A DNA stretch of 5,223 nucleotides from NCBI GenBank assembly GCA_028678445.1, contig JAJRDJ010000002.1, positions 1 through 5,223 on the forward strand, in the 5' to 3' direction. Below the pieces are notes generated by a model. It saw only the letters and a program-made list of their open reading frames with translations. It had not been told where the DNA came from and did not search any database. The position numbers and the translations under genes are program-made. Below, in pieces: positions 1-5,223 of this stretch; the stretch's first letter is position 1; every line of letters starts with the position of its first letter. Source of the DNA: Methylococcaceae bacterium (GTDB lineage Bacteria > Pseudomonadota > Gammaproteobacteria > Methylococcales > Methylococcaceae).

Positions 1-2813
1 ATCAGTCAAGGCGGCCGGTTCTGACAACCCGCTCCCTTGCCGGTATGGTTCTGCTGACGTTCATGCAAGTGTGGGTGCCGAATCGGACCCTACAAGCCGA
101 AATCCTGGCACCTAACCTATATCTTCAGGGTTCCCAAAATCTGCGAAGCGGCCAACCGCTGAAGGATATCCCCATCATACGGAGTAAGGGGGGTAGCTTG
201 CGGGCGCAGGTCAAGATGGTTTCCGCCGGGTTCTCGGAAAACCCCATTCAATATGGAGAGGAAAGCGTTTACGCATCCCAGACCCCTTTCCCGAACGCAT
301 CCCAGACGCAGGCTACGCCCCCATCGGTTCAACCCTTTACCTCCCCTTACGCTTACACTTTTCATGCCTATGGCAAGGATTACCCTGCGGCCTTTCCTCC
401 CCCTGTTCTGGAACTCCAGTCCGGCCACAAACTGGATCTGAGCATTGAAAACGAGCTGGCCAGTCACATCGGAGTCAAATCTGACTCGCTTTACGAAACC
501 AACTTTCATACCCACGGCTTACATGTCAGCCCATTGTCGATGGGGGACAATATTTATACATCGATCAACGACACCGAGCCACAGATCGAGCCGAACGCCA
601 TGCGCGTGAGGATTCCCGTACCAACCAACCAGTCTGCGGGTCTCAACTGGTATCACGTCCATCACCATGAACAAACCAATCCTCAGGTTTACGGGGGGTT
701 AGCCGGTCTGCTGACCGTGGGTGATCCGCTAAGTCCCTGGCCAAAATATCGAAAGGGCGGAGCGCAAGAAATCAAACAACGTTATCTGAGCCTGTCGGAA
801 GTCAATCTTCAGAAAACCGATCTTCAGGGCCAGGAGGCGGATCCGGCGGGATTGACCCGGTTGTTGCCCTATGGTGGAACGCGTGGCGTGACCCAGAACT
901 TGAGTTCTGGCAAAGTTCAGGCCAATTGGCAAAAAAGGATCAACGGCCAGTTGAATCCAGTCATCAGCCTTCGCCCCGGTGAAACCCAGGTTTGGAATTT
1001 AGCGGCCACCGCCGCCTTCGGAGGATTCAATCTGGCCATCACCGATGCACAACTGCAAAACCCCTGGAATGCAACGCTACTCGTGATCGACGGCAACGTT
1101 TCCGATGCCAAGCCTTTGACGCTCGCCCTATCGGCAGATTCAAACCGCATGCAGGACCGTGATGCCAACACACTCATCATGGCGGGTGGTCGTCTCACCA
1201 TGGCGGTCATGGCGCCGGCTACCCCAGGAACTTACTACCTGATCGATGGGTGGGGGGGGAATAATGATTTCTACACCAACAATGGAACACAGGGCTACAT
1301 CGTATTAGCCACACTGGTGGTGGAAGGCAAGCCGGTCAATAAACCGACCCCGGTATTCACCGCGGAAGGTCCCAACTATTCACTCTTCAATGCGCCAGTC
1401 GACAAAAAACGCCGGTTTGAGTTTTCGATTTCCACTAACGCGGCCAATACCAACCCGGAGGGCTTTCTGATCAATGGCAAGCCCTTTGGTCAGGATACGA
1501 TGCCACAGCTCCAGATCGGCACTGTTGAGGAATGGACGTTAGTCAATGTGACTACAGGCACGCCATCCAATACCAATCAGGCGAATCATCCTTTTCATAT
1601 CCACCAGGGCAATTTCATCGTAACCGCCGTCAATGACCGGCCGGTGGACCCGAATGTTACCTCGCAGGTCAACTCCCTGAACTACATCACCCCTAGGGAC
1701 ACGGTGAACGTACCCATCAACGGCTCGGTGACAATCAAGTTCTTGGTCGAGGACTATCCCGGCAAATACGTCTTTCACTGCCATGTCCTCAAGCATGAGG
1801 ATCAGGGCATGATGGAGCCGGTTCTGGCCTTCGGTCCAAAGGATGGTTTACGCGCCGCCTTCGGCGCAACGCAAACGGGTAGCCCGGGCCTCTTGAATGT
1901 GATCGATGGCGCCGGCAAGCCGCTGGCAACACGGTATCCCTTCGGCAGAAATTTCATGGGAGGACTGAGTAGCGCCGATGCCCTGGGCGCGGCCAAATAT
2001 TACTCTAGCTATGCGGTTGGGATGGCCAGCGAGGGCTTCGATGTTGCCGTGTACGGCGGCAAGACCCAGGCTCAGATAGCACGGTTCCGGGCCTTCCAGG
2101 CGGATCCGGCGCGGCCGGGCAAGGGCGTCAGCGTTGCCTTGGGCGACATCAGCGGTGACGGCTTACCCGAAGTCATCGTCGGCAGCCGCCAGGGCGGTAC
2201 GGCACAAGTCAAGATCTACACCACCAGCGGCAAACTGCTCCGTACCTTCGATGGGCTGATACCCGGCGACTTTCCTAATGGCATCAATGTCGCCGCGGGT
2301 GATGTCAATTCAGACAATTTCGACGATGTCATCGTCGCGGCCGGTTCGGGCCACAGCCCGGTTGTCATGGCATTCAGTGGCAGGGATATCGCGGAGCGAA
2401 ACACACCGGCAAAACTTCTTGAATTCACGGCGGGTGGTGGACCGATTGCCGGTGCTCGTGTGGCCGTCGGTTATGTGGCGCCTGGCACGCGCCCCAGCTA
2501 CCTGGCCAATATCATAACCACACCTGAGACGGGCCCAGAATCTGGCAATGTTGAGGTCTGGAACCCCTATGCCGAAATGACTCAGCACACCGGGATGGGC
2601 ATGCACAGCAGTAGCTACCCGACGGCTTTACAGAGCATGGGGCGTTATCAACCTTTCCCAGGCAGGAGCGAACCGCTGCGAATCGCTTCGGGCTACCTCG
2701 GCAGCCCAGGCATACCCCAAGTATTTTCCTGGACCAGCCCCGGACAAGTGGCCGCCACAGCGTTCGATGAAGCAGGCACTCCGCAAACCCGGGTGCTCTA
2801 CTTGCCGCACTGA
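1..2813 (+). CDS. Multicopper oxidase with C-terminal FG-GAP-like propeller region, 5' partial
   Basis: Predicted exported copper enzyme that oxidises a substrate at a type 1 copper and reduces O2 to water at a trinuclear centre. All four copper motifs are visible (numbered from the ATG at base 45): HTHGLH from 155, WYHVHHHEQ with H204/H206/H208, HPFHIH at 515-520, and HCHVLKHEDQGMM with H578, C579, H580, H584 and axial M589. Their spacing fits a three-cupredoxin, laccase/CueO-like enzyme ending near residue 600. The usual Trp of the first motif (HWHG) is Thr. About 320 further residues follow, with FG-GAP/VCBS-like repeats, far beyond the usual 500-600 residue MCO. The first whole codon is at base 3 and the frame is open to the left edge. 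The ATG at 45 has no Shine-Dalgarno site and would remove a twin-arginine motif, so the true start is probably upstream. Substrate (Cu(I), Mn(II), phenols) cannot be told from sequence. The MCO call is firm; the role is unknown. Confidence 0.93.
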   Translation, partial: QSRRPVLTTRSLAGMVLLTFMQVWVPNRTLQAEILAPNLYLQGSQNLRSGQPLKDIPIIRSKGGSLRAQVKMVSAGFSENPIQYGEESVYASQTPFPNASQTQATPPSVQPFTSPYAYTFHAYGKDYPAAFPPPVLELQSGHKLDLSIENELASHIGVKSDSLYETNFHTHGLHVSPLSMGDNIYTSINDTEPQIEPNAMRVRIPVPTNQSAGLNWYHVHHHEQTNPQVYGGLAGLLTVGDPLSPWPKYRKGGAQEIKQRYLSLSEVNLQKTDLQGQEADPAGLTRLLPYGGTRGVTQNLSSGKVQANWQKRINGQLNPVISLRPGETQVWNLAATAAFGGFNLAITDAQLQNPWNATLLVIDGNVSDAKPLTLALSADSNRMQDRDANTLIMAGGRLTMAVMAPATPGTYYLIDGWGGNNDFYTNNGTQGYIVLATLVVEGKPVNKPTPVFTAEGPNYSLFNAPVDKKRRFEFSISTNAANTNPEGFLINGKPFGQDTMPQLQIGTVEEWTLVNVTTGTPSNTNQANHPFHIHQGNFIVTAVNDRPVDPNVTSQVNSLNYITPRDTVNVPINGSVTIKFLVEDYPGKYVFHCHVLKHEDQGMMEPVLAFGPKDGLRAAFGATQTGSPGLLNVIDGAGKPLATRYPFGRNFMGGLSSADALGAAKYYSSYAVGMASEGFDVAVYGGKTQAQIARFRAFQADPARPGKGVSVALGDISGDGLPEVIVGSRQGGTAQVKIYTTSGKLLRTFDGLIPGDFPNGINVAAGDVNSDNFDDVIVAAGSGHSPVVMAFSGRDIAERNTPAKLLEFTAGGGPIAGARVAVGYVAPGTRPSYLANIITTPETGPESGNVEVWNPYAEMTQHTGMGMHSSSYPTALQSMGRYQPFPGRSEPLRIASGYLGSPGIPQVFSWTSPGQVAATAFDEAGTPQTRVLYLPH
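6..98 (+). other. Probable twin-arginine (Tat) signal peptide of the multicopper oxidase
   Basis: In the MCO frame, codons from base 6 read SRRPVLT, close to the Tat consensus S/T-R-R-x-F-L-K, with Val for Phe and Thr for Lys. A hydrophobic stretch follows (LAGMVLLTFMQVWV), then a polar end, PNRTLQA, with a plausible cleavage after the Ala encoded at 96-98. Folded copper oxidases such as CueO are known Tat substrates, so this fits the family. The motif lies before the ATG at 45, and the start codon is outside the window. A Sec signal with a basic N-region is the alternative. Confidence 0.7.
1252..1259 (+). repeat. Run of eight G inside the MCO coding region
   Basis: Eight consecutive G encode part of D-G-W-G-G-N-N in the middle cupredoxin domain. 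It is the longest homopolymer noticed in the window. A one-base slip here would shift the frame and remove the HPFHIH and HCH copper motifs. Read as given, the frame is intact across the run. Confidence 0.9.
1998..2720 (+). repeat. FG-GAP/VCBS-like beta-propeller repeats in the MCO C-terminus
   Basis: Roughly five blade-like units recur in the protein, recognisable by a G-x-x-V-A-x-G-D core followed by a loop and a V-I-V strand. The two best are GVSVALGDISGDGLPEVIVG (acidic loop from D701) and GINVAAGDVNSDNFDDVIVA (from D753). Weaker copies centre near residues 660 (YAVGMASEGFDVAVYGG), 810 (GARVAVGY) and 884 (LRIASGY). Spacing is 41 to 74 residues. The DxxxDG-type loops of the two good copies resemble the calcium-binding loops of FG-GAP repeats; the other copies have lost the acidic residues. 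Such repeats usually form extracellular propellers for adhesion or protein contacts. The repeat type is fairly secure, the blade count is not. Confidence 0.65.
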
Positions 2814-2844
2814 GCATCACCCTGGGCCTTTGTCGACCCTGAAA
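2814..2844. other. Convergent intergenic gap without an evident terminator
   Basis: Only 31 bases separate the MCO stop (TGA, 2811-2813) from the stop of the opposing PLD gene (TAA on the - strand, 2845-2847). No GC-rich hairpin followed by a T tract is visible on either strand. An AGCATC/GATGCT pair at 2813-2818 and 2871-2876 is too far apart to act as a terminator. Transcripts may end inside the opposing gene or depend on Rho. Confidence 0.6.
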
Positions 2845-3918
2845 TTATTCGGCGGTAAACGTGTGAGAGCGATGCTGAAAATCGAAATCGAACTGCTGCG
2901 CAATAGCCCGTTTAACGGCTGGATCCGCCAACAACAGGCCGACCTCGCGATTGAAGGTAATCGAATCTGGTGAAAGGCTGATAGAGCCCAGAAAAACCCT
3001 TTTCTTGTCAGCGATAACGGCGCGGGCATGCATATAGGGGTGCTGAAAATCAATGGTGGGTCCGCTGACACGCACAGCGATGCCTGCGGCATGGAGTTGC
3101 GCCAGCGCTTTGGCCTGGATTTGCTGTACTGACTCGGGGGCATTGTTGACTACCTCCGGGGCGATCAGCCGAACCCTGACCCCCCGCTGCACGGCGCTGG
3201 CTAGTTCACTTTGCAGGGTCGGGTTACCGAGCAACTCGGTATACACATCCAGGGTTTTGCGGGCACTCTGATACAGACCAATCATGCGCGCTGCCGCGTT
3301 GACCGGCGCTACCATCAGATTCTTCATCTTCAGGGCGGGCGTCGGGTTGAAGGATGGCGGCGTCTGCTCCGGCGCCGAGCTATAAGCCCAATCATTCTCG
3401 AATAACCGGGCCAGTTCCTGGATATCTCCGGCATTGCGATCACGGAAGGCAAAGTCACGGTACTCTTCAAATGTCGTCTGATCGAGGCAGGCCGAGCCCA
3501 CCAGAAACTCCCGATTGTCGATCAGGATGACCTTGGGGAAACTCCGGGGGAAGATGGGATTACTGAGATGTAACTCGCCGCCAGCGGCGGTCAGGAACTT
3601 GGCCAGATTGGCCTGCTCGGCTTGGGTCGTAAGGTACTTGCCCCGGTCCACGATGGCGCGAATCCTTACCCCCCGCTTCAGCGCGGCTTGCAAGGCACCC
3701 AGAATGCCGGGGTCCTCGAGAACGCAGATTTCAATACGAATCTCCTGGCGTGCCGAGGCAAAGGCGGTAGTGAACAGGTCTCTCCCGTCGTTAGGCAATA
3801 CAACCAGACTGGCTGTGGATTTTGGTTCCACGGCACTGGCCACCGCCGGGACCGCAGCTTGCGGAACCAACAGACACGCGATCCAGAACAGATAACACAA
3901 ACGCGGTGGATAGTTCAC
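2845..3918 (-). CDS. Secreted phospholipase D-superfamily protein with altered HKD motifs
   Basis: Protein of 357 residues with a signal peptide (hydrophobic CYLFWIACLLVPQAAVPAV, likely cleaved near ASA, residues 27-29), so probably periplasmic or secreted. Two PLD-like halves are visible. The first (about 40-180) ends in FPKVILID, K129 and D134, followed by FLVGSACL; the His of the HxKxxxxD motif is Phe127. The second (about 200-350) has HARAVIAD, H297 and D304, followed by VFLGSISLS and the conserved NREVG; the motif Lys is Arg299. Each half also has a typical R-G-V-R-[IV]-R strand (82-87, 245-250). Family members cut or transfer phosphodiesters (phospholipases, cardiolipin synthases, Nuc-type nucleases) using one HKD from each half. 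The altered residues make normal catalysis uncertain. The start is GTG with a good Shine-Dalgarno site; the next in-frame Met is at residue 198. It lies 34 bases after the cytochrome-like gene on the same strand, so it is probably co-transcribed. Substrate unknown. Confidence 0.85.
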   Translation of the reverse strand: MNYPPRLCYLFWIACLLVPQAAVPAVASAVEPKSTASLVVLPNDGRDLFTTAFASARQEIRIEICVLEDPGILGALQAALKRGVRIRAIVDRGKYLTTQAEQANLAKFLTAAGGELHLSNPIFPRSFPKVILIDNREFLVGSACLDQTTFEEYRDFAFRDRNAGDIQELARLFENDWAYSSAPEQTPPSFNPTPALKMKNLMVAPVNAAARMIGLYQSARKTLDVYTELLGNPTLQSELASAVQRGVRVRLIAPEVVNNAPESVQQIQAKALAQLHAAGIAVRVSGPTIDFQHPYMHARAVIADKKRVFLGSISLSPDSITFNREVGLLLADPAVKRAIAQQFDFDFQHRSHTFTAE

Positions 3919-3922
3919 GAAT

Positions 3923-3928
3923 TCCTCT
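3923..3928 (-). promoter_or_regulatory. Ribosome binding site of the PLD-like gene
   Basis: On the - strand, AGAGGA lies four bases before GTG (TAAGAGGAATTC then GTG). It supports a GTG start at 3918 and lies wholly inside the 34-base gap after the cytochrome-like gene, as expected for an operon. Confidence 0.75.
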
Positions 3929-3952
3929 TACACAGCCTATTACCACAAGACG

Positions 3953-5179
3953 CTAGTTATCATTAACTGGTAGAGGACAATTCTGCTGGGTGGTGCCAAC
4001 CGCGTTGGGACATAAACCGACGGACCAGAGAAAATCCAATGGGAGATATTGCAACTGGGGTTTAGGAGTGAACCCACTAAAGAACCAACCAGGAAGAGGA
4101 GTACCGTTAACACTCTGCTTGTCCGCGTTGAACACAGGGAGGAAACCCGCCCCCGTTGCATCAGTCGTTGCGCGTGCATGACAAGTCATGCAACTTGCCG
4201 TTGTTTGAAAGCCAAACTCCGTGACTGAGTTACCCAGGACTATCGGTCGCCCAGTGGCATCCGTAAATTCCGTCTGGGCTCCAGCCAGCCGGTAGTTGGA
4301 CCATGGTTTCCCGTTTATTCCGCTTTTCTTGAACAGTGCCATGAGCTGGTTACTGACATTGCCACTGGTATTTACACCAAAATCGTCTTGCGCTTTCAGA
4401 TACTTGTTAAAGCAAGGATTGTCCTTGTGTTCAAAAGTAGCCCATAGCCAGTTGGGTATTGATTTATCAATCATATGCATGGCTATCAGTAGCCAAGTCT
4501 GCCCCTTTGAGTCCTTCTGCCAATAGTAAGTATTGGTGTTTATCTTGCGGCCAAGCGCTTGCTCAGCTTTTTCAAGCAGGATCCAGTTGGCCTTCACCTC
4601 CCTCGCTCCGGTGGGGAAATCAACGGATTCACCTGTTTTGAACCGTTCGGCTTTACCTTGGACAAACCACAAATTGTTTGCAATGATGTAATTGAAGGCG
4701 TGTTTGTTGATGCGGACCTCCTCGGCGTTGGAGGTCCCGAATACATTGCATGCGACATCATCTGTTTTGGTTTGCCGAATTTCATGCTGCTTGGATGGAC
4801 GACCGCGAAATACAGGTTCTATGTCAGCGATGTAGCCCCATTGCGGCGGATCGAGCGGGTTAGGTGCGGCAGGATAGACTTCCGCCTGCTCTGGCCAGGA
4901 GCGCCATAATGGATATTGCTTACCAGAGTTGAATGGCCGGTTGTTCTCCATGAAGAGCTTCCAGGCACGGCGGTCTGGTTTTTCCATCGTTGGATTTTTA
5001 ATTGGCCCCACAACACGCGGAGCAACTGCGCAGACTGCATCCGGTGCAATCGCTGGCCCCTCAAGACTGGGATTAGGTGACCCACAGGAAAAATCCTCTC
5101 CATAAACATGAACAGGTAATGCAAAGCCGCCAACTGTTGTGAAAGTTACCAGGGAAAGCGATATCAATGGTCTTTTCAT
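3953..5179 (-). CDS. Exported monoheme cytochrome c-like protein, uncharacterised family
   Basis: Protein of 408 residues with a Sec-type signal peptide (MKRPLISLSLVTFTTVGGFALPVHVYG, cleavage probably near residue 27), so periplasmic or secreted. One haem c attachment motif, CMTCH (C330-H334, bases 4178-4192), lies near the C-terminus. This is unlike small cytochromes c, where it is near the N-terminus. The roughly 300 residues before it are rich in Trp and aromatics, including WRSWPEQAEVYPAAPNP (92-108), IPNWLWATFEH (241-251) and YRLAGAQTEF (296-305). From memory, such segments recur in uncharacterised bacterial proteins carrying the same SCMTCHARA motif; I know of no assigned function. Possible axial or metal ligands include H235, H251 and several Met. 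Cysteines outside the haem site (C32, C50, C144, C256, C390, C401) may form disulfides. ATG start with GGAG seven bases upstream. First gene of a probable two-gene unit with the PLD-like gene. Its GC content is lower than its neighbours'. Haem binding is well supported; an electron-transfer role is inferred. Confidence 0.87.
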   Translation of the reverse strand: MKRPLISLSLVTFTTVGGFALPVHVYGEDFSCGSPNPSLEGPAIAPDAVCAVAPRVVGPIKNPTMEKPDRRAWKLFMENNRPFNSGKQYPLWRSWPEQAEVYPAAPNPLDPPQWGYIADIEPVFRGRPSKQHEIRQTKTDDVACNVFGTSNAEEVRINKHAFNYIIANNLWFVQGKAERFKTGESVDFPTGAREVKANWILLEKAEQALGRKINTNTYYWQKDSKGQTWLLIAMHMIDKSIPNWLWATFEHKDNPCFNKYLKAQDDFGVNTSGNVSNQLMALFKKSGINGKPWSNYRLAGAQTEFTDATGRPIVLGNSVTEFGFQTTASCMTCHARATTDATGAGFLPVFNADKQSVNGTPLPGWFFSGFTPKPQLQYLPLDFLWSVGLCPNAVGTTQQNCPLPVNDN

Positions 5180-5186
5180 GGGCTTG

Positions 5187-5190
5187 CTCC
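5187..5190 (-). promoter_or_regulatory. Ribosome binding site of the cytochrome-like gene
   Basis: GGAG on the - strand lies seven bases before the ATG at 5179 (CCGGAGCAAGCCC then ATG). It fixes this start, which also begins directly with a basic signal-peptide N-region (MKR). Confidence 0.7.
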
Positions 5191-5223
5191 GGGTCTTGTG
5201 GCCTTAAATAGCGATAAAAAACC
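5191..5223 (-). promoter_or_regulatory. AT-rich leader of the cytochrome-like gene, possible promoter edge
   Basis: Read on the - strand, this stretch begins TTTTTTATCGCTATTTAAGG after two G. TATTTA could be a weak -10 element (three of six bases match TATAAT). Any -35 element would fall at or past the right edge of the window. This is only a candidate. No operator or riboswitch-like structure is visible. Confidence 0.2.

Noticed and set aside
45..47. ATG at 45 as the true MCO start
   Set aside because: No Shine-Dalgarno site precedes it (CCCGCTCCCTTGCCGGT), the frame is open upstream, and the upstream codons encode a twin-arginine motif that fits export of this family.
117..515. 132-residue open frame on the - strand inside the MCO
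   Set aside because: It lies opposite a well-supported gene, shows no domain or export motif, and is best explained as a shadow of the MCO's codon use.
2512..2820. 102-residue open frame on the - strand opposite the MCO tail
   Set aside because: Cys/Arg-rich composition with no recognisable motif, fully overlapping the propeller-coding region; a shadow frame.
2813..2876. AGCATC ... GATGCT inverted repeat around the convergent gap
   Set aside because: Six-base arms about 52 bases apart with no T tract; expected by chance and unlikely to form a terminator.
3873..3876. Lipoprotein signal (Cys15) in the PLD-like protein
   Set aside because: The residues before the Cys (W-I-A-C) do not match a lipobox and the hydrophobic stretch continues past it; an ordinary signal peptide cleaved near residue 29 fits better.
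3515..3966. Two + strand open frames (126 and 114 residues) opposite the PLD gene
   Set aside because: The PLD-like protein on the - strand has a signal peptide and recognisable motifs; these antisense frames have neither.
4559..4909. 116-residue open frame on the + strand opposite the cytochrome-like gene
   Set aside because: No motif or credible ribosome binding site, and it is fully antisense to a gene with a signal peptide and a CxxCH site.
1..5223. CRISPR array, tRNA/rRNA, insertion sequence or phage genes
   Set aside because: No spaced direct repeats, cloverleaf-like sequences, transposase motifs or terminal inverted repeats were seen; nearly all of the window is accounted for by three genes.

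Overview
The window holds three protein-coding genes, packed tightly and pointing toward each other. All three look exported. A large multicopper oxidase (MCO) runs on the + strand and enters from the left edge. On the - strand, a monoheme cytochrome c-like protein is followed 34 bases downstream by a secreted phospholipase D-superfamily protein. Shine-Dalgarno sites, a twin-arginine-like export signal and a periplasmic-type haem protein suggest a Gram-negative bacterium, probably a proteobacterium. Nothing in the window fixes the genus.

Layout. Bases 1-2813 (+): MCO with all four copper motifs, followed by about 320 residues containing FG-GAP/VCBS-like beta-propeller repeats. The reading frame is open to the left edge. 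The codons before the first ATG (base 45) encode a twin-arginine motif, so the real start is probably outside the window. Bases 2814-2844: a 31-base convergent gap with no clear terminator. Bases 2845-3918 (-): PLD-like protein with a signal peptide and two altered HKD motifs. Bases 3919-3952: a short gap holding the PLD gene's ribosome binding site. Bases 3953-5179 (-): protein with a signal peptide and one CxxCH haem site near its C-terminus. Bases 5180-5223: leader of that gene.

How the genes may work together. The cytochrome-like gene and the PLD gene are very likely one transcript. The MCO converges on them and is transcribed separately. A periplasmic or extracellular redox function, in which the MCO oxidises a metal or organic substrate and the monoheme protein carries electrons, is plausible but is only inference from proximity. 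No mobile element, RNA gene, CRISPR array or tRNA was seen. The cytochrome-like gene is clearly less GC-rich than its neighbours in the lines counted by hand.

Most unusual points: the MCO-propeller fusion, the Tat-like signal upstream of the apparent start, and the PLD protein whose two HKD motifs are each altered at a different catalytic position.
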